Source: CAYVAP01 sp964343195
Lineage (GTDB): Bacteria; Bacteroidota; Bacteroidia; J057
DNA length: 64,000 nucleotides
Assembly (NCBI GenBank): GCA_964343195.1
Contig: CAYFIR010000001.1
Location: 1-64,000 of the forward strand
Reading direction: 5' to 3'
Part shown: positions 8,907 to 17,934 of the stretch, in pieces
How the letters are laid out: the number at the start of each line of letters is the position of its first letter
Position numbering within the stretch: position 1 is the stretch's first letter
Translations under genes and position numbers: made by a program
The notes under the pieces: generated by a model
What the model saw: only the letters and a program-made list of their open reading frames with translations
Databases searched by the model: none
What the model was told of the DNA's origin: nothing

Positions 8907-9881
8907 ATGAGCGCTGCCCTCAAAACCATCCAAGCCCCGATCGCCAAGGAGCTGGCCTATTTCGAAAAATATTTTCGATCGGCCATGAGCACCGAGGTCG
9001 CCCTGTTGGATCGGATCACCCGTTACCTGATTCGTCGCAAGGGCAAACAGATGCGCCCGATGCTGGTTCTGTTCAGCGCTGGAGTTTGTGGTGGCATTAC
9101 CCCCTCCACTTTTCGGGGCGCTGCCCTGGTTGAATTGCTTCACACCGCCAGCCTCATCCACGACGATGTTGTCGATGACTCAGACGAGCGCAGGGGATTT
9201 TTCTCCATCAATGCTCTCTGGAAAAATAAAATTGCCGTCCTGGTAGGAGACTTTCTCCTTTCGCGTGGCATGCTCATGGCCCTGGAGCACGACGACTACG
9301 AACTGCTCAAGATTACATCCAAAGCGGTCAAACTCATGTCTGAGGGCGAGCTACTCCAAATGGAAAAAGCCCGTCGCCTCAACATCGACGAAGCGGTTTA
9401 CCTGGAAGTCATTCGTCAGAAGACCGCCTCCCTATTTGCTTCCTGCTGCGAAACCGGAGCTGCCAGTACCATCGAAGATCCTGAAAAGATCGAGAAAATG
9501 CGCCTCTTCGGGGAAAAGCTGGGCATTGCTTTCCAGATCAAGGACGACCTGTTCGACTATGGCCAGGACGATGTAGGCAAGCCCCGCGCCATTGACATCA
9601 AGGAAAGAAAGCTTACCCTGCCCCTGATCTACGTACTCAACAAAGCCAGTTGGGCCGAACGCCGCCGCCTCATCAATACCGTTCGCAATCACAACACTGA
9701 CAAGGACCGAGTACAGAAACTCATCTCCTATGTCAAAGACCACGGCGGGATTTCCTACGCCACCGAGGTGATGAACCAGTACCTTCAGGAAGCCGAGGAC
9801 ATCCTCATGGAATTTGATCAGTCCCCCGCCCGGGATTCCCTCCACGGGCTGATGCATTACGCCATCACGAGGAAGAAGTAG
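8907..9881 (+). CDS. Polyprenyl diphosphate synthase
   Basis: A 324-residue trans-isoprenyl diphosphate synthase that condenses allylic diphosphates with IPP, probably to give the octa/heptaprenyl chain of menaquinone or an undecaprenyl-type precursor. The first Asp-rich motif is DDVVDD in LIHDDVVDDSDERRG (about residues 85-100) and the second is DDLFD (about 211-215). An FLLSRG segment is also typical. The length fits the family. The ATG at 8907 follows a TAGCTTTG box by 7 bases. The menaquinone gene mqnC lies elsewhere in this window (48.9 kb). Chain length cannot be fixed from sequence alone. Confidence 0.9.
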   Translation: MSAALKTIQAPIAKELAYFEKYFRSAMSTEVALLDRITRYLIRRKGKQMRPMLVLFSAGVCGGITPSTFRGAALVELLHTASLIHDDVVDDSDERRGFFSINALWKNKIAVLVGDFLLSRGMLMALEHDDYELLKITSKAVKLMSEGELLQMEKARRLNIDEAVYLEVIRQKTASLFASCCETGAASTIEDPEKIEKMRLFGEKLGIAFQIKDDLFDYGQDDVGKPRAIDIKERKLTLPLIYVLNKASWAERRRLINTVRNHNTDKDRVQKLISYVKDHGGISYATEVMNQYLQEAEDILMEFDQSPARDSLHGLMHYAITRKK

Positions 9882-9887
9882 GGAAGA

Positions 9888-9972
9888 AATTCGTGATTCG
9901 TGATCTGTAATTCGTAATTGGGGGAGGGTACTAACCTGCCCAACATAATCACGAAGTACGAATCACTGATTC
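9888..9972. repeat. TTCGTGATT-type repeats forming an inverted pair
   Basis: ATTCGTGATTCGTGATC and TAATTCGTAATT are followed, after GGGTACT, by AATCACGAAGTACGAATCAC, so the two halves can pair. GGGTACT also flanks both heptamer arrays (23388 and 57560). The block lies between the prenyl synthetase and lhgO. Confidence 0.55.
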
Positions 9973-10007
9973 CCTAATGACTCTTGTCACTCTACCTTTC
10001 CCCCCTA

Positions 10008-10038
10008 TTTGAAATCGAGCCGCCAAATGCGAAATTTG
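10008..10038 (+). promoter_or_regulatory. Candidate Bacteroidota promoter of lhgO
   Basis: TTTG (10008-10011), exactly 19 bases, then GAAATTTG (10031-10038), against the consensus TTTG-N19-TAnnTTTG. Transcription would start near 10043, leaving almost no leader before the first ATG (10044) and about 18 bases before the preferred one (10062). Confidence 0.45.
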
Positions 10039-10061
10039 CCGCCATGCAAGAGACAGATAAC

Positions 10062-11276
10062 ATGTACGATATCATTGTAGTTGGTGGCGGAATCGTGGGA
10101 CTGGGTTCTGCGTACAAGCTGCAGCTGCGAAATCCAAACCTCCGCATCCTGGTGCTGGAAAAGGAGGATAAGCTGTCGGCTCACCAAACCGGGCGAAACA
10201 GCGGGGTTATCCACAGTGGTTTGTACTACAAACCGGGATCCTATAAAGCCAAAAACTGTGTAGAAGGCCGCCGTGAGCTGGTAAAATTCTGTCAGGACCA
10301 CAATGTAGCCCATGACGTCTGTGGCAAAGTGGTCGTCGCTACTGACAAATCTGAACTTCCATACCTGGACAAGATTTTTGATACTGGCCTTCAGAATGAC
10401 GTGGAAGGAATTGAGAAGATCACCCACGAACAGGTGCTGGAGATTGAACCCTATTGTACCTCGGCCATAGCAGCCATCCATGTCCCATGCACCGGAATCG
10501 TAGACTATCCCGGTGTAGTGTACAAGCTTGCCGAGCTAATCCCTGGCATCAACAACAGGAGCGAGATCAAAACCGGACAGGAGGTTCGCCATACCTTCGA
10601 AAGGGAAGACCACGTAGAGGTCGTTACCCAGAAAGATCGGTTTTATGGACAACAAATCGTCTTCTGCGGGGGATTACATTCCGATCGCCTCGCCCAACAG
10701 GCTGGCGTTCAAACCGATGCCAGTATCGTAGGGTTCCGTGGAGACTATTACCATCTGACTCCCGAGGCAGAGCATAAGGTCAAACACCTTATCTACCCGG
10801 TGCCCAATCCGGCCTTCCCGTTTTTGGGGGTACACTTTACCCGCATGATCGAGGGTGGCATAGAGTGTGGGCCCAATGCCGTATTTACCTTCAAGCGCGA
10901 AGGCTACGGCAAAACGGACTTTAACTGGAAAGACACCCGCGAAGCCCTTGGCTTCAAAGGCACCTGGAAACTATTCTCCAAGCACTGGAAGTTTGGACTG
11001 GACGAATACCGCCGCGCTTTTTCCAAAAAGCGTTTCCACTCCCAGGTAGCGCGTCTGATCCCTTCTCTCACGATGGAAGAACTGACTCCTGGCCGCTCAG
11101 GTGTCCGCGCCATGGCCCTTGGCGAGGATGGCAACATGATCGAGGACTTCAAGATCGAATACCAGGGTCGTGCCATCCACATCCTCAATGCACCCAGTCC
11201 AGCTGCTACAGCGGGTCTGGCCATCGGAGATGAAGTAAGCCGTATGGCTGAGGAACGCTTTGGGCTGAAAGCTTAG
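10062..11276 (+). CDS. lhgO: L-2-hydroxyglutarate oxidase-like FAD enzyme
   Basis: A 404-residue DAO-family flavoprotein. The N-terminus MYDIIVVGGGIVGLGSAY is the FAD-binding Rossmann motif (GGGIVG). HQTGRNSGVIHSGLYY is the signature of the L-2-hydroxyglutarate dehydrogenase/oxidase branch, which oxidises L-2-hydroxyglutarate to 2-oxoglutarate and passes electrons to oxygen or quinone. The C-terminal LNAPSPAATAGLAIG closes the FAD site. The start at 10062 is preferred because family members begin at this MYDI; an ATG six codons earlier (10044) is possible. A strong terminator follows. The oxidase assignment rests on family resemblance. Confidence 0.85.
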   Translation: MYDIIVVGGGIVGLGSAYKLQLRNPNLRILVLEKEDKLSAHQTGRNSGVIHSGLYYKPGSYKAKNCVEGRRELVKFCQDHNVAHDVCGKVVVATDKSELPYLDKIFDTGLQNDVEGIEKITHEQVLEIEPYCTSAIAAIHVPCTGIVDYPGVVYKLAELIPGINNRSEIKTGQEVRHTFEREDHVEVVTQKDRFYGQQIVFCGGLHSDRLAQQAGVQTDASIVGFRGDYYHLTPEAEHKVKHLIYPVPNPAFPFLGVHFTRMIEGGIECGPNAVFTFKREGYGKTDFNWKDTREALGFKGTWKLFSKHWKFGLDEYRRAFSKKRFHSQVARLIPSLTMEELTPGRSGVRAMALGEDGNMIEDFKIEYQGRAIHILNAPSPAATAGLAIGDEVSRMAEERFGLKA

Positions 11277-11320
11277 ACGAAGATGTTGGGATGTTGAGAT
11301 CCAGTGAATGAATAAAAGAA

Positions 11321-11349
11321 ATCCGATGCTGTTGCGGCATCGGATTTTT
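11321..11349. terminator. Bidirectional hairpin terminator
   Basis: A 9-bp stem ATCCGATGC/GCATCGGAT with a 7-base loop, followed by TTTTT. It lies between convergent genes (lhgO on plus, beta-barrel protein on minus) and has an A-rich 5' flank, so it could work in both directions. Confidence 0.8.
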
Positions 11350-11424
11350 CGTTGGGTCACTCGCCATAATGAAAGGCATTCCAGTTGGGGTTACCCCTGT
11401 TGAGCGTCTCCTAATCTCAATGTC

Positions 11425-12138
11425 TCACCTCTCGATATCTCCACCTTCCTCTACCCCGATCATAAACGTCGCAAACAGCGTCAGGCTATGTAGCGCATCA
11501 AACCCATCTCTGGCTCCATCGACGCCGAGGTTGTCCAGGTAGTCTGATGGAACGAAGCGATAGCTATACCCTGCTCCCAGCCACATCAGCTTGGTGAGCC
11601 GGTAACGAAAGCCCAGGGAGAGGGGCAACTGTGGAATGGTCGCATTGTAGGACTCGCCGCCAGGGCGGGAACTCGTACGGTTGATGAGAGGCCGCCCGTT
11701 TTGATCCTCTGGCCGAAAGTGAGTCAGCCCGGCTCCAACCGAGACATATGGAGAAAATTTTTCTCCTATCGGTAGCCGATAAACCAACCTCAGGTCACCA
11801 TAAAATAAACTTGTCGCAACGAAGGTCAGGGCTGTCCCGTCCTGATCTACCACAGGTAAGGGCTGGTCGTATTGATCAGCAAACTGTCCGTATCCCAGAC
11901 TAAACATGACCCCGAGTCCTTTGTCTTTGGGGCGCTGGATCTGGAAGTTCACCCCTGGATGAACCCGCAGAAGGCTGCTATTGCGCTCGTAATAATCCCC
12001 GAAGTAAGCGATCCCGTCAAAGCCCACGGTCAGTTCCACCCCACTTGGCGATTTTGGGGCCTGGGCCTGTGCTTCCAAAGCAAAAAACAGATTCAGCACC
12101 AATACTGGAACCAATGCGAAAAGGAGGCGAATGTTCAT
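11425..12138 (-). CDS. Outer-membrane beta-barrel protein
   Basis: A 237-residue exported protein. The signal peptide is about residues 1-26 (LVLNLFFALEAQAQA). The mature part has alternating strands with aromatic ends (GVELTVGFDGIAYFGDYYERN, FGVMF-like and YRFVPSDY segments), as in the small OmpA/PorT-like barrels common in Bacteroidota. Asp/Gly-rich turns lie between strands. No catalytic motif is seen. It may be co-transcribed with the upstream lipoprotein gene, whose end lies only 63 bases away. The specific role is unknown. Confidence 0.65.
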   Translation of the reverse strand: MNIRLLFALVPVLVLNLFFALEAQAQAPKSPSGVELTVGFDGIAYFGDYYERNSSLLRVHPGVNFQIQRPKDKGLGVMFSLGYGQFADQYDQPLPVVDQDGTALTFVATSLFYGDLRLVYRLPIGEKFSPYVSVGAGLTHFRPEDQNGRPLINRTSSRPGGESYNATIPQLPLSLGFRYRLTKLMWLGAGYSYRFVPSDYLDNLGVDGARDGFDALHSLTLFATFMIGVEEGGDIER

Positions 12139-12201
12139 GAATGTTCTATCAAAATATATATCTTCTATCCGTCAGGCGTAGCTGGTCTGACTCCAGCCTT
12201 T

Positions 12202-12726
12202 CTACATCACAACGATTACTTCCACTCTGGCCGTATCGGCAAGTTCCCCGATACCTGGATCGTGATGAGCATCTTCCGGAGCCGGAAAAAGGTAGTGGAT
12301 CTGAATCTGCTGAGGATCGATCACATCGTAATAGCCATATTCCTCCAGCCAACTGGCCTGCCAGCGGGGGTGAAGGGCCTTTAGCTCAGCAGCAGTAGAA
12401 CCTACCCGAAGCTTGCCTTTGCCCTTTACCTGGAGGCTGGGACTCTCAATGCGTAGTCGATTAACCAAATTATCTCCGAAAAAATCCGACTCTACCCATA
12501 CTTCTCCATCCTGATACTCCAGTATTCGAGCAGTCCACTCATATCCCCCCTCCTGGATGAGGGTATCGCGAAAGCTGACACTGCGAAACTGGCGATTGTC
12601 TGGCTCGGGCATGTCACTGCCTATTTCGATGTGCTTGAGACCTTGACTGGTGATGGCCTTCTCCCCTGCACACCCCACCGTCGAGAGGGTAAGTACGCAG
12701 AAAAATGTCCAGATGGTTAGCTTCAT
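12202..12726 (-). CDS. Putative lipoprotein of unknown function
   Basis: A 174-residue protein with a lipoprotein signal (MKLTIWTFFCVLTLSTVGC; lipobox STVGC), so it should be lipid-anchored in the periplasm or outer membrane. The mature part is mixed alpha/beta with GKGKLRVGSTAAELKALHP, a pattern often seen before a small ligand-binding or plug-like domain. I do not recognise a family. The ATG at 12726 is chosen over an upstream in-frame ATG (12849) because it places the signal peptide at the N-terminus. A beta-barrel gene lies just downstream on the same strand. Confidence 0.6.
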   Translation of the reverse strand: MKLTIWTFFCVLTLSTVGCAGEKAITSQGLKHIEIGSDMPEPDNRQFRSVSFRDTLIQEGGYEWTARILEYQDGEVWVESDFFGDNLVNRLRIESPSLQVKGKGKLRVGSTAAELKALHPRWQASWLEEYGYYDVIDPQQIQIHYLFPAPEDAHHDPGIGELADTARVEVIVVM

Positions 12727-12863
12727 ATGAGTGATCGGTAAGACTTGCGTCTTTCTACCCAAATTGTGCCACAGACGCAAAAATGTCCTAACTATGTTAG
12801 AATCAGGGGGATTCTGCAAGTTAGGTTTTTCAAATTGCTTGTCTTTCATGTATTTTTAGCTCT

Positions 12864-14513
12864 ATGAATAATGTAATGCGTTACGCCATATTTGGGGCCG
12901 CCTTTGTCATGGTCGGTCTGCTGGCGGGATTCAAGATCAAAGATAACGTGCCTGTTGGGGCGATGGTCAACATCGACAAGGGATTGGCCAAAATCCAGCA
13001 AACCCTGCTCTTTATCGAGCGCAACTACGTAGAAGAGCCCGATCATCAGAAACTCGTCGATGACGCCATTCGTGGCATCATGGATGGCCTGGATCCGCAC
13101 TCCTTCTACATCCCGGCCACAGAAATGCGGCAAATGGAGGAGCAGATGGGTGGCAGCTTTGATGGTATTGGCATCCAGTTCAATGTCCTTGACGATACCA
13201 TTTACGTGGAAACTCCCCTTACAGGTGGCCCCAGTGAGCAGTTGGGTATCAGCGCCGGGGACCGCATCATCAAGGTCGACGGGGAGAATGTTGCGGGGAT
13301 AGGCATCTCCAACACCGATGTCATGCGCCTGCTCAAGGGGCCACGTGGCTCGGAGGTCAAGGTCACCATTGTCCGCCGTGGCATGCAAAAGCCCCTCGAA
13401 TTCAACATCGTTCGTGATAAAATTCCCATTCAAAGTGTAGAATATTCCTACCTCATTAATGAGGAAGAAAAGATCGGTTACATCCAGGTGACCCGATTTG
13501 CAGAAACCACCTACCGGGAATTCCGTCAGGCATTGCTCCAATTGAATGCCCAGGGCATGGAAAACCTGATCCTCGACCTGCGTGGCAATCCGGGTGGCTA
13601 TATGACCAAGGCCATTCAGATGGCAGATGAGATGCTAACGGAAAATAAGCTGATCGTCTCTACCGAGGGCCGCATCCCCCAAAGCGATAATGCCTATCAT
13701 TCCACCTCCTCACGGGGACTATTTGAAAAGGGAGCCATTGTGGTGCTGATCGACTATGGATCCGCCTCTGCCAGTGAAATTGTGGCTGGAGCCATGCAGG
13801 ATCACGACCGCGCACTTGTCGTCGGGGTTCGTTCCTTTGGCAAAGGTCTGGTGCAGATCGAGGAGAAATTCGATGACAATTCTGCCATTCGCCTGGTGAT
13901 CTCCAAGTATTACACGCCCAGCGGCCGCTGTATCCAGAAGCCCTATGATGTAACAGAAGAAGAGTACGAAAACGAGATTACTTCCCGCTTCAACTCCGGA
14001 GAAATCTACGACCCCTCCAAGATTTCATTCCCGGATTCCCTGCGCTACCAGACAGCTTCTGGCCGCACCGTGTATGGCGGTGGTGGAATTTTCCCAGACG
14101 TCTTCGTTCCTGGAGACACCACCATGGGGAGCGACTACCTGCTGGACCTTCGCCTGAATGGTCTGTTCCGCCGCTTCTCATTTGAATATGTGGACAACCG
14201 CCCCCAGTTGAAGGTGCAATACCCGGATGCTGAGACCTTCCTGAAGAATTTCACCGTGAGTTCCAGCCTCACCCAAAGCTTCATTGACTTTGCGTCTGAA
14301 AAGGGCGTAGGCTACGACGCTACTGGTTACCGTAAGTCCAAAACCATGATCCAGAACCGGATCAAGGCTTATATCGGACGCAGGATGTACAATGAAGAGG
14401 CATTCTATCCGGTCTGGCATGAACTGGATAATGTCCTGCAAAAGGCCATTGAGCTGGTGCCCGTAGCGGAGCAGCTTGAGCGCACCGGAAAAGTAACCGT
14501 AATGGCCGACTAA
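12864..14513 (+). CDS. C-terminal processing protease (S41, PDZ)
   Basis: A 549-residue periplasmic tail-specific protease of the CtpA/Prc family. An N-terminal anchor (about residues 5-23) is followed by a helical segment, a PDZ domain (about 90-170, starting GSFDGIGIQF) and the S41 catalytic core. The nucleophile is the Ser in DYGSASASEIVAGA; the general base is the Lys in RSFGKGLVQ. The C-terminal ~150 residues are an extra helical region common in Bacteroidota S41 proteins. It should cleave exported proteins near their C-termini. Start: ATG at 12864, with another ATG four codons later. A terminator follows at once, so it is probably monocistronic. Confidence 0.92.
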   Translation: MNNVMRYAIFGAAFVMVGLLAGFKIKDNVPVGAMVNIDKGLAKIQQTLLFIERNYVEEPDHQKLVDDAIRGIMDGLDPHSFYIPATEMRQMEEQMGGSFDGIGIQFNVLDDTIYVETPLTGGPSEQLGISAGDRIIKVDGENVAGIGISNTDVMRLLKGPRGSEVKVTIVRRGMQKPLEFNIVRDKIPIQSVEYSYLINEEEKIGYIQVTRFAETTYREFRQALLQLNAQGMENLILDLRGNPGGYMTKAIQMADEMLTENKLIVSTEGRIPQSDNAYHSTSSRGLFEKGAIVVLIDYGSASASEIVAGAMQDHDRALVVGVRSFGKGLVQIEEKFDDNSAIRLVISKYYTPSGRCIQKPYDVTEEEYENEITSRFNSGEIYDPSKISFPDSLRYQTASGRTVYGGGGIFPDVFVPGDTTMGSDYLLDLRLNGLFRRFSFEYVDNRPQLKVQYPDAETFLKNFTVSSSLTQSFIDFASEKGVGYDATGYRKSKTMIQNRIKAYIGRRMYNEEAFYPVWHELDNVLQKAIELVPVAEQLERTGKVTVMAD

Positions 14514-14538
14514 AATTTCAGATTCACCACTCATTGAC

Positions 14539-14575
14539 GGGCTGCTGGTTTTACACTGGCAGCCCTCATTTTTTT
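14539..14575 (+). terminator. Rho-independent terminator after the S41 protease
   Basis: Stem GGGCTGC (14539-14545) pairs with GCAGCCC (14559-14565), followed after three bases by a run of seven T. It lies 25 bases past the protease stop codon. Confidence 0.8.
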
Positions 14576-14598
14576 GAATGGAAACAAGTGGAAAACAA

Positions 14599-15609
14599 TT
14601 ACTGCCAGATTTTCCGAATAAAACCTATCACATTGCCGTGAGCCAGGGCCACCAGGTCCTTTTCGGAATAGCCATGATCGTGGATTTTCTGTAACAGAGC
14701 CGGATAATGACCCGCATGGTCGTAGCCAGGGTGGAAGAGGGGTTGGCGCTCTGGGTCGGGAATGTCCTTGATGTGAAAAAAGTCTGCCCCAAATACTATC
14801 TGACTAGGAGCATCAAGGGTTTTCCAGCCGTAGTCGAGGTGGCTAAGCCAGTAGTCTGCCTGTTCGGGGTGGACATAGTCACGCAAAAAATTCAGGCCAA
14901 TAATTCCTCCACGGCTCAGAATCTCTTTGGCAATTTCATCTGGCAGGTTCCGGACATGGTCGTGAACGGAGCGAAAATTGGAATGACTGGCAATGATAGG
15001 GACGTTTAACCCGTATCGGCTGCTGTAGTCCAGGATGTCATAGGCTAACTGATCGCTGGCGTGTGACAGGTCCACACAAATCTGCCGGCTATCGAGCCAG
15101 TCCAGCAGGGCTTCGCCATCTGCCTTGAGGCCGACATTGTCGCTGTAGTTTCCTCCTCCAAAACGGTTCTCAGTGTGGTGGGTCAGGCTGATGTAAAAGA
15201 TTCGTCCGGTCCGGTTGATCCACTCTTCCAGCTTTTCAAAGCCAAAATCCAGTGGCTCATCTTCTTCGCAGAAACCCGAGGCATTTTCTACAGCCGCGAC
15301 GATCCCGATCTTGTGATCGTCCATTGCCTGCTGCATCTCCGAGACCTTGCGTATGGGATGAAACTCGGGTTCATGTCCCAACTTTACGAATTTGTCTACC
15401 TGTTTATCGCCCCACTTGGTACTACGGGACTCTGTGGGATTGAAAATCGCCAGCGTCTGTAGCTCCACATTGCCAGACTCCAGGTGTGGCAGCGCTACCC
15501 CAATAGCTTCGGTATTTTGAAGACTTGCCTTTTTGGCCCTGACCAGATAGGACAACAGATCGCAGTGTAGGTCAGCTACCGGAATAGCCGATAGAGGAGC
15601 ATCAGACAT
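14599..15609 (-). CDS. Membrane dipeptidase family protein (peptidase M19)
   Basis: A 336-residue zinc metallo-dipeptidase of the amidohydrolase-fold M19 family, which hydrolyses dipeptides including D-containing ones. The metal motif DLHCD near the N-terminus replaces the more usual DGHND, with the HxD spacing kept. A bridging Glu is in AAVENASG, His residues lie in SLTHHTEN and VDLSHAS, and a further segment is IASHSNFR. There is no signal peptide, so it is probably cytoplasmic. It lies 21 bases downstream of the VWA gene on the same strand, so the two may be co-transcribed. Confidence 0.88.
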   Translation of the reverse strand: MSDAPLSAIPVADLHCDLLSYLVRAKKASLQNTEAIGVALPHLESGNVELQTLAIFNPTESRSTKWGDKQVDKFVKLGHEPEFHPIRKVSEMQQAMDDHKIGIVAAVENASGFCEEDEPLDFGFEKLEEWINRTGRIFYISLTHHTENRFGGGNYSDNVGLKADGEALLDWLDSRQICVDLSHASDQLAYDILDYSSRYGLNVPIIASHSNFRSVHDHVRNLPDEIAKEILSRGGIIGLNFLRDYVHPEQADYWLSHLDYGWKTLDAPSQIVFGADFFHIKDIPDPERQPLFHPGYDHAGHYPALLQKIHDHGYSEKDLVALAHGNVIGFIRKIWQ

Positions 15610-15630
15610 AAAATTGAATTGGGAAAAAGC

Positions 15631-16731
15631 CTAGCGTACGTTTTTTCGTCGATTGCGAATAAAGTCTTCAAACACGTATTCTCCAAGTCCTTTCAAACCT
15701 GAATAGAATGCGCGACCCTGATTGACCTGGGTAAACTCCTGCACAAACTCTACCAGCCAACTATCCCGGGCAATCATGAAGGTGGTAATGGGAATTTTCA
15801 GCCGGCGACACTGAGCCCCCAGGTTCAGGGTTTTGTTCAGGATTTTGCGGTCCAGCCCGAAGCTGTTTTTGTAGTACCGTGCTCCTTCGCGGATACAGGT
15901 AGGCTTGCCGTCGGTGATCATGAAAATCTGCTTGTTGCTAGTCTTGCGACGGCGCAGGATGTCCATGGCCAGTTCCAGGCCCGCTACGGTGTTGGTGTGG
16001 TAGGGCCCAACCTGCAGATAGGGCAGGTCCTTTACATTGATGGCCCAGGCATCGTTGCCAAACACGATGATGTCGAGGGTATCTTTGGGATACTTGCGCA
16101 TGATCAGCTCAGAAAGTGCCATGGCTACCTTCTTCGCTGGGGTGATCCGATCTTCTCCATAGAGAATCATGGAGTGCGAAATATCAATCATCAGCACGGT
16201 CGCCACACTGGTTTTGTGCTCTCGTTCGCGCACCTCCAGGTCATCCTGGGTCATCATGAAGTTGTCGATGCCATGGTTGATCTGGGCATTGCGGAAAGAC
16301 TCCGTAAAAGCGATGTTTTCAACAGGGTCCCCAAACTCAAATCCCTTGAGCTCGCTCAGGGGTTCCTCCCCCATTCCTACCTGCGGGGTGCGGTGGTTAC
16401 CACGTCCGCTGCGCTTTAGCTTGCCGAAAATTTCTTCCAGGGCTCGCTGCCGGATGCTCTGCTCGGACTTGGCGGTAATCGCAAAGGTGCCCGATCCCGG
16501 CTCCTCCTCTTGCAGGTATCCATTCTTCTTGAGGTCTTCGATAAAATCCCCCATTCCATATTCCTCGTCAGTGAGTCCATACTCACGATCCAACTGGTTC
16601 ATCCAGCTCAGGGCCTCGGCGGCGTCGCCATTGGTATAGGTCAGGAGTTCCATGAAGACCTTTAGCAGCCGCTCAAATGGATCGCCATCTTCATCCTGTG
16701 GAATAAAATTGGAAAATCTATAGCCTAGCAT
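15631..16731 (-). CDS. VWA-domain protein
   Basis: A 366-residue soluble protein. The N-terminal ~175 residues are charged and helical. The C-terminal half is a von Willebrand A domain with an intact MIDAS: DISHS, a Thr in HTNTVAG and the Asp in MITDGKP. It ends in RNRRKNVR. Such proteins often pair with a MoxR or Mg-chelatase-like AAA ATPase; two MoxR-type ATPases occur in the window (0.1 kb and 30.7 kb) but neither is adjacent. A metal-dependent protein-binding role is inferred; the partner is unknown. Confidence 0.85.
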   Translation of the reverse strand: MLGYRFSNFIPQDEDGDPFERLLKVFMELLTYTNGDAAEALSWMNQLDREYGLTDEEYGMGDFIEDLKKNGYLQEEEPGSGTFAITAKSEQSIRQRALEEIFGKLKRSGRGNHRTPQVGMGEEPLSELKGFEFGDPVENIAFTESFRNAQINHGIDNFMMTQDDLEVREREHKTSVATVLMIDISHSMILYGEDRITPAKKVAMALSELIMRKYPKDTLDIIVFGNDAWAINVKDLPYLQVGPYHTNTVAGLELAMDILRRRKTSNKQIFMITDGKPTCIREGARYYKNSFGLDRKILNKTLNLGAQCRRLKIPITTFMIARDSWLVEFVQEFTQVNQGRAFYSGLKGLGEYVFEDFIRNRRKNVR

Positions 16732-17184
16732 AGTTAAGGGTCTGCTTGTGTGGACACATACAGTAACGCGAGAAAAATAACATGTCGCTTTCGGGCAGAG
16801 ACTTTGTGCCAGGGCAAGGAAGAAAATCCGAGCTTAGCGAGCTAAGTGAGGGTTTTCTGACGCAGGCATGGTGCAAAGGATCAAGCGTAGCGGCATTACT
16901 TATTTTTGGAGCATTACTAAGTTAGCAAAACTATCCAGGATGATGTGTGGCCATTTGAGATAATCTCTTCGAAGGTCCTTTTCAGGACAGAAGGCCACGC
17001 CACCATCTAGCAGGTTAGTTTAGCATTCAAACGGTGCAAAAGTCAATTTGTTACCCCCTTTCAATAGTCCAAAAACTAATTTCCAAAACATTTTACTAAA
17101 ATAATTAGTAAATATTCTCACATTTTTTGCTTATTGCTTTAGCCAATTTTTGTAACAGACCACTTTTCACCAGTACAAGTATTC
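16732..17184. other. Long divergent intergenic region
   Basis: These 453 bases separate the VWA gene (minus) from the lytic transglycosylase (plus). I see no ORF of note. The region holds the candidate structured RNA at 16939-17007, an AT-rich stretch at 17060-17150 that probably carries the transglycosylase promoter, and an imperfect inverted word (GAGCTTAGCGAGCTAAG) near 16832. Confidence 0.5.
16939..17007. ncRNA. Candidate structured RNA (three-way junction)
   Basis: A closing stem of about 13 bp pairs 16939-16952 with 16993-17007 (one mismatch, one bulge, one G-U). It encloses two hairpins, GAGA/TCTC with a TAA loop (16957-16967) and GTCC/GGAC with a TTTTCA loop (16975-16988). The strand cannot be decided. 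I do not recognise a known RNA family. Confidence 0.35.
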
Positions 17185-17934
17185 ATGAGCAGCAAACATT
17201 TTCAACCACCGGTACCGTCTGACCGCCGGTATCTTGTGCTTCAGTTTCCTCGTCAAATCAGGTTTCCCAAAGGATTCATTAAATGGGTGCTCATCATTGG
17301 GCTGATAGCTGGGAGCAACCTGCTCACCCTTTGGTGGCTCAAGCCAGGCTCAGCCGCCGGTTCCAGCATTATTCCGAGCTTTTCATGGAGTCGCGAAGCC
17401 CCTCTGTACCTACTTGACAAAGTACCGCCAACAGTCAACAATCCTCATGACTTCGAAGAAATGGTCAGGCAGGTCTCTCAGAATCTGGACATCGCGCCGG
17501 AATGGTTAATGTCGGTGATGTATGCGGAGTCCCGCCTCGACCCTAGTATTGTCAACCGCCGTGGCAGTCAGGCTTCTGGCCTGATCCAGTTCATGCCTGC
17601 CACTGCTCGGGAAATGGGAACTACCGTGACGGCACTTCGACAAATGCCTGCGGTCCAGCAACTAATCTATGTAGAGCGATACCTGGCTCAGGTTAAGAGT
17701 CGCTACGGCCCCTACCAGAGCCTGACCGACCTCTACCTCGCCATTCTGTACCCCAAAGCCCGGGGGCAGGACTACTGCTACACCCTCTATTCCACCCCGA
17801 CCACCGCCTACGAACGCAACAAGGGCCTGGACCAGGACATCGACGGTCGGGTCTCCGTCAGCGATGTCGATCAGTACCTCAAGCGGATGTTCCCGACGGC
17901 CTATGCCGTCACAAAGGGGGAGGTGGAGCGGTAA
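17185..17934 (+). CDS. Membrane-anchored lytic transglycosylase
   Basis: A 249-residue protein with an N-terminal anchor (about residues 31-52, FIKWVLIIGLIAG) and a soluble-lytic-transglycosylase fold outside. The catalytic Glu is in MYAESRLDP, followed by the family motif GLIQFMPATA. It cleaves the MurNAc-GlcNAc bond of peptidoglycan. Near the C-terminus LDQDIDGRVSVSDV resembles a Ca-binding EF-hand/dockerin loop, an unusual addition. It stands alone, with a hairpin (ATCGGGG/CCCCGAT, 17950-17970) shortly after the stop. Confidence 0.85.
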   Translation: MSSKHFQPPVPSDRRYLVLQFPRQIRFPKGFIKWVLIIGLIAGSNLLTLWWLKPGSAAGSSIIPSFSWSREAPLYLLDKVPPTVNNPHDFEEMVRQVSQNLDIAPEWLMSVMYAESRLDPSIVNRRGSQASGLIQFMPATAREMGTTVTALRQMPAVQQLIYVERYLAQVKSRYGPYQSLTDLYLAILYPKARGQDYCYTLYSTPTTAYERNKGLDQDIDGRVSVSDVDQYLKRMFPTAYAVTKGEVER

